DNA of 64,000 bases from Chryseobacterium gleum. Lineage in GTDB: Bacteria > Bacteroidota > Bacteroidia > Flavobacteriales > BACL11. Numbering within the stretch: the stretch's first letter is position 1; the number at the start of each line of letters is the position of its first letter. The notes beneath the pieces were generated by a model. It made no database searches, was not told the DNA's origin, and saw only the letters and a list, made by a program, of their open reading frames with translations. Location: positions 18,801-82,800 of the forward strand of contig CAMBDW010000008.1 of NCBI GenBank assembly GCA_945865535.1, written 5' to 3'. Shown here piece after piece: positions 17,214 to 26,050 of this stretch. A program made the position numbers and the translations under genes.

Positions 17214-18068
17214 TTGGAAGCTGTTGATAAAATAAGAAAGCCTAATTGGTTGAAGGTAAAATTACCTACTGGTGAAGCTTATAAAAATGTAAGAGGAATT
17301 ACTAAGTCACATAATTTACATACTATATGTGAAAGCGGAAATTGTCCTAATATGGGAGAATGCTGGGGAGCAGGCACAGCTACTTTTATGATTTTAGGCA
17401 ATATATGTACCCGTTCTTGCGGTTTTTGTAATGTAATGACCGGACGCCCATTAGCTGTTGATGTTTTAGAGCCAAAAAAAGTGGCTCAGTCCATAAAATT
17501 GATGAAAGTAAAACATGCAGTTATTACTTCAGTAGATCGTGATGACTTGGCAGATGGTGGAGCTAGTATTTGGGTAGAGACTATTAATGAGATTAGAAAA
17601 GCGAATCCCTCAACAACAATGGAGACTTTAATTCCTGATTTTAAAGGAAGATTAAAAGATATTCAGCCAATTATTGATGCAGCCCCTGAGGTAGTTTCGC
17701 ACAATATGGAAACAGTAAGAAGATTGACTAAAAAGGTAAGAATTCAAGCTAAATACGATAGAAGTTTAGATACTTTAAGGTATTTGAATGAGGGAGGTAT
17801 TAAAACTAAATCTGGAGTGATGTTAGGGCTTGGAGAAACAGAGCAGGAAATAGTAGAAACTATGCACGACTTACGAGCAGTTGGAGTTTCTATACTCACT
17901 CTTGGTCAGTATTTACAACCTTCAAAAAAGCATTTACCCGTTGTTGAATTTATTACGCCTAAACAATTTGATAAGTATAAAGAAATAGGCCTTTCTCTTG
18001 GATTCCAGCATGTTGAAAGTAGTCCTTTGGTAAGATCTTCTTATCATGCCGAAAAGCATATTCACTAG
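17214..18068 (+). CDS. lipA: Lipoyl synthase
   Basis: LipA is the radical-SAM enzyme that inserts two sulfurs into octanoyl groups on lipoyl domains. The 284-aa protein has the auxiliary cluster motif [12 protein letters not shown] (about 39-50) and the radical-[13 protein letters not shown] motif (about 65-74), plus the C-terminal [13 protein letters not shown] motif whose Ser ligates the auxiliary cluster. There is no ATG between the upstream in-frame stop at 17184 and the conserved '[13 protein letters not shown]', so the start is probably TTG at 17214. This makes the protein start as expected for the family. It is 11 bases downstream of the small lipoprotein gene. lpdA, another lipoate-linked gene, lies elsewhere in the window (46117). 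Confidence 0.93.
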   Translation: MEAVDKIRKPNWLKVKLPTGEAYKNVRGITKSHNLHTICESGNCPNMGECWGAGTATFMILGNICTRSCGFCNVMTGRPLAVDVLEPKKVAQSIKLMKVKHAVITSVDRDDLADGGASIWVETINEIRKANPSTTMETLIPDFKGRLKDIQPIIDAAPEVVSHNMETVRRLTKKVRIQAKYDRSLDTLRYLNEGGIKTKSGVMLGLGETEQEIVETMHDLRAVGVSILTLGQYLQPSKKHLPVVEFITPKQFDKYKEIGLSLGFQHVESSPLVRSSYHAEKHIH

Positions 18069-18125
18069 TAAATCACCGAGTTTATAATTTTTTTTTAGTT
18101 TATTGGTTTTTTTGCTGATAAAAGC

Positions 18126-18133
18126 TATATTTG
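18126..18133 (+). promoter_or_regulatory. Bacteroidota promoter before the M43 protease
   Basis: TATATTTG matches TAnnTTTG and is preceded by TTG at 18103-18105, 20 bases upstream, the expected -33/-7 spacing. The leader to the ATG at 18168 is about 30 bases. Confidence 0.65.
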
Positions 18134-18167
18134 TAACCTTAAATATTACAATAAAAATTCATTAGAT

Positions 18168-20594
18168 ATGAGAAATAAAATTTTACTATTATTTTTAGGA
18201 ACTTTATTTACTACTAACTTTGGTTTTGCTCAAGTTTGCGGTACTTATGAAGGCTCTTTAGAAAAAGATATTCAAAAATATCCTCTTTTTTATGAAAGTT
18301 TAGAAAGTAAAAATGCGGAGTTGAAACTACAAAATGAAAAAGCTTTAAGTAAGATGACGAATCTGAAAACAGAAAATGGAGTAAAAATTATTCCAGTTGT
18401 AGTTCATGTTATTCATGATTTAGGTGGTGAAAATATTTCTGATGCATCTATACAAGGTGCTCTTGATGTTTTAAATGCAAACATTAATGGGCAAGGAGCA
18501 AATTTTCTAAGTAAAACACCAGATGTTTTTGCTGCTGTAAGAGGAGACGCTAAAGTGGAGTTCAGATTGGCGAAAATAGATCCGTTAGGAAATCCTACAA
18601 CTGGAATTAACAGGGTTAGATCCACCTTAACTGACCAACCAGATCCAGCAAATGGAGTAAAAGCATTGAGTTATTGGAATTCATATCAGTATTTTAATAT
18701 TTGGACGGTTAAGAAATTTTTACCTCAAGATGATGGAAATACTTTGCTCGGATATGCACAATTCCCTAATAGTGGCCGTATGTCGACTGATGGTGTCGTA
18801 TTGTTGTCTTCCCAAATGGTTAGTGGAGGGACTTTAACTCATGAAGTTGGTCATTGGCTTGGATTAAGACATACTTGGGGAGATGCAGTGTGTGGTGATG
18901 ATGGGGTAAAAGATACGCCTCCTGCAAGAGACCCTAATTTTGGTGTTAATCTATCAGATTTCCCATATCATGTTGGTAATATTGGTATTGGTGCTGGTTG
19001 TTTAGGAGACTCAATGAATTGGGCGGGAGAAATGTTCGTGAATTATATGGATTATTCTTCTGACCCTGATGTTACTATGTTTACTATTGATCAAAATGCA
19101 ATTATGAATACTACTCTAGATGGCTCTTATGATGAATCAACAGGAGTTTCTGGTATTGGTTTTAGAGAATATATGTGGTCAACAGAGAATGTTGCAAATA
19201 CTGGAACTGGAGATGGTTTTAAAGTGCCAACTTGCACACAAGAAGCTTCTTTTGTTGTAACTACTGGAGCATCTTCTCTTTGTCAGGGGGAAGCACTTAT
19301 TTTTAAAGGGAATAAAACAATGTTTGGAACGGGCAATGTTTCTTCATTTGTATGGGACTTTGGAGACGGCACTAGTGATAATTCAGGAAATAACCTTGTA
19401 TCTCATACTTATAATTCAGTGGGTTCTTTTGATGTAACTTTAACCATTGTGTATAATGAAACCACAGAGGCAAGAGCTTCAAGTTTAGCCGATTTAGATA
19501 TTGCTACTGCTTCTTCATATGATTCTATAGTCGAAAATCTAATTGTTCAAGGTACTCAATCAGAATTAAATAATTTAGGAGCGACTAATATTATTGAAAT
19601 TACTTTATATAGCTTAGGATTATATTGGGGAATAAATGATTCTTCTTATTTTAGAGGTTATTTAGAGAAAGTTACTTATGTAGCATATTATGTAAATTCT
19701 TGTACTAGTTCTGTTACTAAAGATGATTTTGTAACTGTAAATACCACAACAGCATCCTCAAATGCATCTTCTTATTCATATAGTTTTGAAACCGCATCTG
19801 AGTTAAATGGAGATTGGGTTTTAAGTCAATCAACAAATATTGAAAGTCAGTGGAACTTTAATGCTGGAAGTAATACAGCTTGGAAATGGGAGAGTGGAAC
19901 AGCTGCTGATGGATCTTCCTCAATAAAAGTTGATGGAGATGAAATGTTATTTGGAGTATCCACTGAAATAATTTCTAAAGCTTATGATTTAAGTGCTTTC
20001 ACAACTCCTTCGATTAAATTTTCATGGTCTGGAGCTTCTAAAAATACATTCCCAGTTAATACCCTTGTAGTCACTTATTCTGATAATTGTGGAGAGTCAT
20101 GGAAATCATTAGGTGCAATTGGAGCGGTAGAGGCATCTAATGCTGGGCTTTATACTACGAAATTTAAGCCAAATTCTTCAGAGTGGAAAGATACTGTGAT
20201 GACTAAAACACAGCTTAAGGATTCAAATATTAGATTTAGGTTTGAGTATGTTGTAAATGGAAGTTCTAACAATTTCTATTTAGATCATATTCAAATTGGT
20301 GAACAGGCATCTTTAATGATTGCTGAAAATACTACTAGTTCAAAACTTTCCGTATTTCCTAATCCAGCTAAAGCAAATGCAACTATTGTTTTAGATAATG
20401 TTGCTGATAAGAATGTAGCAGTTACTCTAGTTAATATCTTAGGTGCTGAGGTTAGTAAATTATTTTCAGCTACAGTTGTAAGTAATTATCAAGAAATCTC
20501 TGCTGATTTAACTGGACTTGAGAAAGGAATCTACTTTGTAAAAGTGGTAAGTAATGGAGATGTGATTATGACAGATAAACTGATTGTTGAATAA
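18168..20594 (+). CDS. Secreted M43 (pappalysin-type) metalloprotease with PKD domain and T9SS sorting domain
   Basis: The 808-aa protein has a signal peptide (cleaved after NFGFA), and a cytophagalysin-like M43 domain: 'IPVVVHVIH' near 73-81, the extended zinc motif HEVGHWLGLRH at about 225-235, and the downstream Met-turn region 'NYMDYSSD'. A PKD domain follows (about 362-445, 'FVWDFGDGTSDNSGN'), then a MAM/jelly-roll-like segment (about 545-720, 'SIKFSWSGASKN'), and a C-terminal T9SS type A sorting domain (about 733-808, 'SVFPNPAKANATIVL' and 'GIYFVKVVSNG'). It should be exported by the T9SS whose core genes lie upstream in this window. It ends in a strong terminator. Confidence 0.9.
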   Translation: MRNKILLLFLGTLFTTNFGFAQVCGTYEGSLEKDIQKYPLFYESLESKNAELKLQNEKALSKMTNLKTENGVKIIPVVVHVIHDLGGENISDASIQGALDVLNANINGQGANFLSKTPDVFAAVRGDAKVEFRLAKIDPLGNPTTGINRVRSTLTDQPDPANGVKALSYWNSYQYFNIWTVKKFLPQDDGNTLLGYAQFPNSGRMSTDGVVLLSSQMVSGGTLTHEVGHWLGLRHTWGDAVCGDDGVKDTPPARDPNFGVNLSDFPYHVGNIGIGAGCLGDSMNWAGEMFVNYMDYSSDPDVTMFTIDQNAIMNTTLDGSYDESTGVSGIGFREYMWSTENVANTGTGDGFKVPTCTQEASFVVTTGASSLCQGEALIFKGNKTMFGTGNVSSFVWDFGDGTSDNSGNNLVSHTYNSVGSFDVTLTIVYNETTEARASSLADLDIATASSYDSIVENLIVQGTQSELNNLGATNIIEITLYSLGLYWGINDSSYFRGYLEKVTYVAYYVNSCTSSVTKDDFVTVNTTTASSNASSYSYSFETASELNGDWVLSQSTNIESQWNFNAGSNTAWKWESGTAADGSSSIKVDGDEMLFGVSTEIISKAYDLSAFTTPSIKFSWSGASKNTFPVNTLVVTYSDNCGESWKSLGAIGAVEASNAGLYTTKFKPNSSEWKDTVMTKTQLKDSNIRFRFEYVVNGSSNNFYLDHIQIGEQASLMIAENTTSSKLSVFPNPAKANATIVLDNVADKNVAVTLVNILGAEVSKLFSATVVSNYQEISADLTGLEKGIYFVKVVSNGDVIMTDKLIVE

Positions 20595-20626
20595 TAGCAA
20601 TAAAGATAAACAATAGAGATAAAATT

Positions 20627-20654
20627 AAAGCCATCAGAGATGATGGCTTTTTTT
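20627..20654. terminator. Bidirectional hairpin terminator
   Basis: A perfect 10-bp stem (AAAGCCATCA / TGATGGCTTT) with a GAGA tetraloop is flanked by T-tracts on both strands. It sits between the convergent ends of the M43 protease gene and lpxH and can serve both. Confidence 0.9.
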
Positions 20655-21393
20655 AATTGTTGTATTTTTCTAGTTGAAGCATTCCTTTTTCAAGCACTGC
20701 ATATGTATTGTGGGTAAGCCAGTCACCAAGGTTGATATATGTTGCGCTATCATCAACTTTTAATTTTAGAGGAATATGTCTATGGCCAAAAATATAATAG
20801 TCAACAGGGGTGATTTCTTGCTGCTTTTTACAATAACCAAATAGTATTTCTTTTTCTTCAGACACAAATGGGGCATCATGGTTTTTTCTGCTACCAGCAC
20901 TCCATGCATGTGCTAGAGAAAGGGCTAAATTAGGATGCAAACGAGCGAATGCCCATTGACAAATTTTTGAAGTAAATATTTTTCTTACAAATTTATAGAA
21001 ATAATCTCCTTCTCCTAAGCCATCTCCATGGCCGATAAATATTTTTTTAGCTTGTTCTTCTAGTATTTTTGGCTTATGATGAATTGTAATTCCTACTTCT
21101 TTTTTAAGATAATCTTTGGTCCATAAATCATGATTTCCTACAAATAAGTGTATGTGAGTTCCATTGTCAGTTAGTTCAGCAAGTTTTCCAAGTAGCCTTA
21201 CACATCCTTTTGGCACAACTTTTTTGTATTCGAACCAGAAATCAAAAATATCTCCTACTAAATAGATTGCTTTTGCATCTTGCTCAATTTCAGTAAGCCA
21301 GTTTACAATGCGCTTTTCTCTCTTATGACTTTCTTCTGTATTAGGACTACCTAAATGAAAGTCAGAAGCAAAATATATTTTGTCTTTTGTCAA
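20653..21393 (-). CDS. lpxH: UDP-2,3-diacylglucosamine diphosphatase (LpxH type)
   Basis: LpxH hydrolyses UDP-2,3-diacylglucosamine to lipid X in lipid A synthesis. The 246-aa calcineurin-like phosphoesterase shows FASDFHLG (about 8-15), VGDIFDFWFEY (about 46-56), FVGNHDLW (about 84-91), GHGDGLGEGD (about 120-129) and FGHRHIPL (about 205-212), the metal-binding set of the family, with the LpxH-specific 'FDFWFEY'. It ends a minus-strand operon that also contains lpxK, another lipid A gene. The gap to gatB is 2 bases. Confidence 0.9.
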   Translation of the reverse strand: MTKDKIYFASDFHLGSPNTEESHKREKRIVNWLTEIEQDAKAIYLVGDIFDFWFEYKKVVPKGCVRLLGKLAELTDNGTHIHLFVGNHDLWTKDYLKKEVGITIHHKPKILEEQAKKIFIGHGDGLGEGDYFYKFVRKIFTSKICQWAFARLHPNLALSLAHAWSAGSRKNHDAPFVSEEKEILFGYCKKQQEITPVDYYIFGHRHIPLKLKVDDSATYINLGDWLTHNTYAVLEKGMLQLEKYNN

Positions 21394-21395
21394 TG

Positions 21396-22844
21396 TTATT
21401 TTTCTAATTCAGTTCTCAGTAATTGATTAGCTAATTTTGGGTCAGCCTGACCTTTTGAAAGTTGCATTACCTCTCCCATAAATAAACCAATAAGCCCTTT
21501 TTTACCAGACTTATATTCAGTTACTTTTTCAGGGTACTTGGCAATAGCTTGAGCGATATATTCCCCAAGAGCATCACTATTACTTTCTTGTATCCAGTTA
21601 TTGTCTGTAGCTATTTTTTCTGCATCATCATCCGTTTTTAGCATTTCAAAAAATACTTTTGATGTTGCGACTGTGTTACTTACTTTTCCATCATCAACTA
21701 TAGTAATTAAACTTGCCATCCTATCAGGAGAAATACTAAAATCACTGATATCAAGGGCATTTTCATTTAAGTAGGATTTAATACTTCCATTAACAAAGTT
21801 GGCAGCTGATTTATAGTTTTTTGTAAAATTACAAAGCTCATTATAGTAAAGTGCAATCCCTTTTTCATCCACTAAAATAGTAGCATCATATTCGGATAAA
21901 CCAAACTCCTTTGTGAACTTTATGAATAGTGTATTTGGTAAAGGAGGTAATGTTTGTTTTATTTCATTAATGTATTTTTCAGTAACAATTACGGGTTGTA
22001 AATCAGGTTCAGGGAAGTATCTGTAATCATTAGCATCTTCTTTGTGACGCATAGAAATAGTAGTATTATTAGCCGCATTAAAACTTCTTGTTTCATGGCT
22101 AACTTTGCCTCCTTTTTCTAGTATTTCTACTTGCCTTTTTACTTCAAATTCAATAGCTCGCTTTACATTTCTGTTTGAATTCATGTTTTTCACTTCTACT
22201 TTGGTACCAAATTCTGTGGCTCCTTTTAGCATTACTGAAACATTTGCATCACATCTTAATGATCCTTCTTCCATATTCCCATCACAAATATCAAGGTAGC
22301 GTACTAATTTTCTTACTTCATTGATGTATTGATAGGCTTCATCAGAAGTTCTGATATCTGGCTGTGAAACGATTTCTACCAAAGGAACTCCAGCTCTGTT
22401 TAAATCAACAAGGGTATTAAAAGGATCTAAATCGTGTATGGATTTTCCAGCATCTTCCTCCATATGGATTCGAATAATATTTATATCTTTCTTGTTACCT
22501 TCTGCATCTTTTATGCTAATTACACCTCCATTGCAGATTGGAGTTTTATCTTGTGTTATTTGATAGCCTTTTGGTAAGTCAGCATAAAAATAATTTTTAC
22601 GAGCATATTCATTTCTTTCTCTGATTTTAGAACCAACAGCAATTCCTAATTTAACGGCATACTCAATAACTTTTGAGTTGCTTTTAGGCAAAGTTCCAGG
22701 ATGGCCTAAAGAAATTACTGATGTTTTTGTATTTGGTGTAGCGCCATATATGTTTTCATCAGAAGAATAGGCTTTAGTTTTGGTAAGTAATTGGGCATGA
22801 ACTTCAAGTCCTATTACAGCTTCATATTTATCGTAAATAGTCAC
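21396..22844 (-). CDS. gatB: Aspartyl/glutamyl-tRNA amidotransferase subunit B
   Basis: GatB activates misacylated Glu-tRNA(Gln)/Asp-tRNA(Asn) for amidation. The 482-aa protein has the family start 'YEAVIGLEVHAQLLTKTKAYS' (about 6-26), 'LGHPGTLPKSN', 'KNYFYADLPKGYQITQ', the 'HMEEDAGKSIHD' motif, and 'DYRYFPEPDLQPV' (about 275-287), followed by the C-terminal tail domain ending QADPKLANQLL, which is the GatB_Yqey tRNA-binding part. Length is standard. The ATG overlaps the stop of the upstream choice-of-anchor-B gene by one base. gatA and gatC are not in the window. Confidence 0.97.
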   Translation of the reverse strand: MTIYDKYEAVIGLEVHAQLLTKTKAYSSDENIYGATPNTKTSVISLGHPGTLPKSNSKVIEYAVKLGIAVGSKIRERNEYARKNYFYADLPKGYQITQDKTPICNGGVISIKDAEGNKKDINIIRIHMEEDAGKSIHDLDPFNTLVDLNRAGVPLVEIVSQPDIRTSDEAYQYINEVRKLVRYLDICDGNMEEGSLRCDANVSVMLKGATEFGTKVEVKNMNSNRNVKRAIEFEVKRQVEILEKGGKVSHETRSFNAANNTTISMRHKEDANDYRYFPEPDLQPVIVTEKYINEIKQTLPPLPNTLFIKFTKEFGLSEYDATILVDEKGIALYYNELCNFTKNYKSAANFVNGSIKSYLNENALDISDFSISPDRMASLITIVDDGKVSNTVATSKVFFEMLKTDDDAEKIATDNNWIQESNSDALGEYIAQAIAKYPEKVTEYKSGKKGLIGLFMGEVMQLSKGQADPKLANQLLRTELEK

Positions 22845-24181
22845 TATCTAAAAATTATTTTTCCTGACTTTATATTTTTTCCATCTTTATTTAGAGAGTA
22901 AAAATACAACCCATTAGCTAATTTATCTCTGAAAATAGTATTTTGATTTTCGTTTAATCTTTCTTCTTTTATTTTTACTCCTAAGCTATTATAAATAGTG
23001 ATGTTGTCTGCATTTGAGTTAAATGTAAATCTATCAGTTGCTGGGTTGGGATAGATATTATTTTGGAAACTACTTTCAACTAAATTTGTTGTTCCAGTAC
23101 TTAGTTCAATAATATAAAGACCTGTTTGCATATCTGAAACAATAATATTGCCAGATGGCAGTAAAGGAAAAACTCCCCAAGCTCCTTTGTAGGATGCGTG
23201 ACTAGTAGGAGCATAAGTATCGTATTCCCAAGTTTGAAAAGGGTTGCTTGGATCAGAAAAATCAAAAACCCTTAAGCCATCATGATAATATGCAACATAC
23301 ACTAAGTTCCCTTTTATAATACCATTATGTGCCATTGAGTTTGAGTCAACTCCAGAGTTAAAAGTAGATAAGACCGTAATGTTGCTTAAATCGGAAACAT
23401 CTAATATCTTAAGATCATAACCGTGATTTTCATCTTGCATGATGTAAATGGTTCCCTCATCATTTAAGTATCCTGAATGATTGTACCCTGCATCAGGATA
23501 TGAAGTAAGTGAACCCAATAAAACAGGTTGATCTCCCCACTGATTAACGCCAGAAAAATCCATTACTCTTAGTCCATCATTTCCACAATTAAGATAGGAA
23601 GAATCATTTCTTACAAAGGCATCATGTACATGCCCAACACCATTATAGGAGTAGATTAAACTAGGACTTGTTGGGGTTGTTAAACTATACACATCCATAG
23701 CTGAATTTGAAGCACAGGCATAGAGCTTTGCAGCCGCAGTATCAATGTAGATATTGTGAGATCTTGTAAAAAGTGCATTTGAATCATATACTGTATTTAC
23801 TGAGTTTGGCAAGTTAGAAATATCAACAATTTGAAGTGTGCTTGTACTGCCTTCATCACAAACCATATACAAGTACCCGCCAAAATCATCATAATCTCTA
23901 TGTATAACCACTCCTCCAGTTGATCCTCCTGCAACAAATGCTACTTGAGTGCTATTTGCTGGATCAGTTACATCAAAGAAATGAGTTCCAGCTGTTGATC
24001 CTATTACTGCAAATTCACGTTCGTTTACTACCAATCCCCAACATTCATTATAGGTATTATCATATGTCCATGAGCCCACCAAAGTAGTGTCTTGCCAATT
24101 GTATAAAAGAGTTGCTGTCTGTTGAGCTTGAGTAGTCGTTAAAATGCAAGTTGAAGTTAAAATAAATAATAGTTTTTTCAT
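22844..24181 (-). CDS. Choice-of-anchor-B / LVIVD-repeat secreted protein with T9SS sorting domain
   Basis: The 445-aa protein has a signal peptide (cleaved after TTTQA), then LVIVD-type beta-propeller repeats. Visible are 'THFFDVTDPANSTQVAF', 'LQIVDISNLPNSV', 'DVYSLTTPTSPSLIYSY', 'LKILDVSDLSNITVLSTF' and 'LRVFDFSDPSNPFQTWEYD'. The pattern 'SHNIYIDTAAAKLYACAS' and 'GYNHSGYLNDEGTIYIMQDE' is typical of choice-of-anchor-B proteins. The C-terminus (about 372-445, 'NIYPNPATDRFTFNS' and 'ANGLYFYSLNKDGK') is a T9SS type A sorting domain. The role is unknown; it is probably a surface protein. It lies oddly in a housekeeping operon, with one-base overlaps to purine nucleoside phosphorylase (upstream) and gatB (downstream). 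Confidence 0.85.
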   Translation of the reverse strand: MKKLLFILTSTCILTTTQAQQTATLLYNWQDTTLVGSWTYDNTYNECWGLVVNEREFAVIGSTAGTHFFDVTDPANSTQVAFVAGGSTGGVVIHRDYDDFGGYLYMVCDEGSTSTLQIVDISNLPNSVNTVYDSNALFTRSHNIYIDTAAAKLYACASNSAMDVYSLTTPTSPSLIYSYNGVGHVHDAFVRNDSSYLNCGNDGLRVMDFSGVNQWGDQPVLLGSLTSYPDAGYNHSGYLNDEGTIYIMQDENHGYDLKILDVSDLSNITVLSTFNSGVDSNSMAHNGIIKGNLVYVAYYHDGLRVFDFSDPSNPFQTWEYDTYAPTSHASYKGAWGVFPLLPSGNIIVSDMQTGLYIIELSTGTTNLVESSFQNNIYPNPATDRFTFNSNADNITIYNSLGVKIKEERLNENQNTIFRDKLANGLYFYSLNKDGKNIKSGKIIFR

Positions 24182-24990
24182 TATATGGATGCGATTAATT
24201 CTTTAATAATTAGGGTTAGTTTGGGCTCGGCTATTTCTGCTATTTTTTGTATTTCTGAATGGCTTACTTTTTGTATCTTTCCTGGAACTCCTAGATCAGT
24301 AATTACTGACATTGCAAAACAAGGAATATCCATATGGCGAGCCACAATTACCTCCGGAGCAGTTGACATTCCAACAGTATCACCACCAATAATTCTCATG
24401 TATTTGTATTCTGATGGAGTTTCTAAAGTTGGACCAGTAAGCGCAACATACACTCCTTTTTGCACAGGAATTTTATTGACTTTTGCAATATTTTCTGCTT
24501 TTGTAATTAAGTTTTTGCAATAAGATTCACTCATGTCAGGAAATCTTGGTCCAAGTTCATCAATATTTGAACCAATTAATGGGTTAGGAATTAAGTTAAT
24601 ATGATCGCTTAATATCATTAAATCACCCACTTCATAATCAGGGTTCACTCCGCCACTAGCGTTTGAAACAATTAAGTGTTTAATACCTAAAAATTTCATT
24701 ACTCTGACTGGGAAAGTAACTTTTTCCATAGAATATCCTTCATAAAAATGAAAGCGTCCTTGCATGGCAACTACCTGTTTACCTCCTAAGTTTCCAAAAA
24801 TTAATCTGCCTGAATGTCCTTCAACAGTTGATACAGGAAAATGCGGAATGTCTTTATATGATATTGAATGTTCTATCTCTATTTCAGCTACTAATCCACC
24901 TAGTCCAGTGCCTAAAATAATACCGACTTGTGGCTTGTAATTTGTTCTTTCTTTTAAAAATGTTGCTGACTCTTTAATTGTTTGTAACAT
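24181..24990 (-). CDS. Purine nucleoside phosphorylase (class I, PNP/MTAP family)
   Basis: The 269-aa enzyme splits purine nucleosides with phosphate in salvage. It has the N-terminal phosphate loop 'GIILGTGLGGL' (about 23-33), 'VEGHSGRLIFG' (about 60), the MQGRFHFYEGYSM motif (about 80-92), 'SNASGGVNP' (about 112), 'ALTGPTLETPSEY' (about 187-199), and 'VGMSTAPEVIVARH' (about 210-223), the trimeric PNP signature with Glu in the GPTLETP motif. It overlaps the end of lpxK by 17 bases and the start of the next gene by one base, so translation is probably coupled. Confidence 0.93.
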   Translation of the reverse strand: MLQTIKESATFLKERTNYKPQVGIILGTGLGGLVAEIEIEHSISYKDIPHFPVSTVEGHSGRLIFGNLGGKQVVAMQGRFHFYEGYSMEKVTFPVRVMKFLGIKHLIVSNASGGVNPDYEVGDLMILSDHINLIPNPLIGSNIDELGPRFPDMSESYCKNLITKAENIAKVNKIPVQKGVYVALTGPTLETPSEYKYMRIIGGDTVGMSTAPEVIVARHMDIPCFAMSVITDLGVPGKIQKVSHSEIQKIAEIAEPKLTLIIKELIASI

Positions 24991-26002
24991 AGTCTAATAG
25001 TTGTTTCTCAAATATTTCCCTGTCATTTACTATCACATCAATAGGAATGTAATATACATTCTCTGCCTTAAAATTAGCTAAAAATTGGCGTAATTTAGTG
25101 GCATCTTTTTCGGTGGTCAAGATAAGTTTTTTTGTGCTTTTATCTTTGCTGTGTACTAACAAGATATTTTCAACATCTTTTAAGGTGTAATTATGATGGT
25201 CGGCAAACTTAATTAAGTTGACTTTTCTCCCCTGTTCCTGCAAATGGTTTACTAAAGGAGTCGGGTTTGCAATACCACAGACTAAGGTGATATTATAGTT
25301 TTGCTCATTTTCTAACTCAGTATTATTCTCAATACACTTGTATTTATGATATGTAATTGATGAAAAATATCCTTTTTGATGTGCTTTTAGATCTAAACTT
25401 TCAATTATTCCTTTTTTTTCAGTTGGATTTGCATTTTTAGGAGTTTTACTGACTAAAATAATATCTGCTCTTGTCGCTGCAGTTGCAGACTCTCTTAGAG
25501 TGCCTAAAGGAAGAAGATGATCCTTTATAAATGGGTTGGAAAATGGAGTTATTATAATATTTAGTCCTGCTTTTATGCTTCTGTGCTGAAAGCCATCATC
25601 TAGCAAAATGACATTTGTTTGCGGGTGGTCACTTAGAATTTTTTCCACCCCTTTGTTTCGGTTGTTATTTACCGCCACGATACAATTTGGGTTATTTTGT
25701 TTTAGTTGTAAGGGCTCGTCACCAACAGTAGATGTAATACTATCCAACTCTACATAATTAAATCCTGAAGATTTACGATCATATCCCCTGCTAAGTATTG
25801 CGACTTTGTAGTTTGGAGATAATAGTTTTGCAATGTAATTGATGTGCGGTGTTTTCCCACTGCCACCTACTGATAAATTTCCAACACAAATAATAGTAAT
25901 GTTATGGGTTTTTGTTTTCAAAATACCGTAATCAAAAAGGGAATTTCTAAGAGAAGTTATCATCCCATAAATAATTGAAAGAGAATATAAAAACAAACGC
26001 AT
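24974..26002 (-). CDS. lpxK: Tetraacyldisaccharide 4'-kinase
   Basis: LpxK phosphorylates the lipid A disaccharide at the 4' position on the inner face of the inner membrane. The 342-aa protein has an N-terminal hydrophobic segment (FLYSLSIIYGMITSL), the P-loop VGNLSVGGSGKTPH (about 41-54), 'ILSRGYDRKSSGF' (about 69-81), 'GDEPLQLKQNNP' (about 93), and 'ILLDDGFQHRSI' (about 130-141), the conserved Walker B region of the family. It begins a five-gene minus-strand operon ending with lpxH. The promoter TATCTTTG lies 4 bases before the ATG. Confidence 0.95.
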   Translation of the reverse strand: MRLFLYSLSIIYGMITSLRNSLFDYGILKTKTHNITIICVGNLSVGGSGKTPHINYIAKLLSPNYKVAILSRGYDRKSSGFNYVELDSITSTVGDEPLQLKQNNPNCIVAVNNNRNKGVEKILSDHPQTNVILLDDGFQHRSIKAGLNIIITPFSNPFIKDHLLPLGTLRESATAATRADIILVSKTPKNANPTEKKGIIESLDLKAHQKGYFSSITYHKYKCIENNTELENEQNYNITLVCGIANPTPLVNHLQEQGRKVNLIKFADHHNYTLKDVENILLVHSKDKSTKKLILTTEKDATKLRQFLANFKAENVYYIPIDVIVNDREIFEKQLLDYVTNN

Positions 26003-26006
26003 AAGG

Positions 26007-26046
26007 CAAAGATAGTATTTTGTTATAAAAGAGTTTTGTATTTTTG
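26007..26046. promoter_or_regulatory. Divergent promoter pair lpxK / Nif3-like gene
   Basis: On the minus strand TATCTTTG (26014-26007) lies 4 bases before the lpxK ATG; on the plus strand TATTTTTG (26039-26046) lies 4 bases before the Nif3 ATG. Both fit TAnnTTTG. A TTTG at 26019-26022 could be the -33 element for the plus-strand promoter, with a rather short 16-base spacer. Confidence 0.6.
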
Positions 26047-26050
26047 AAAA

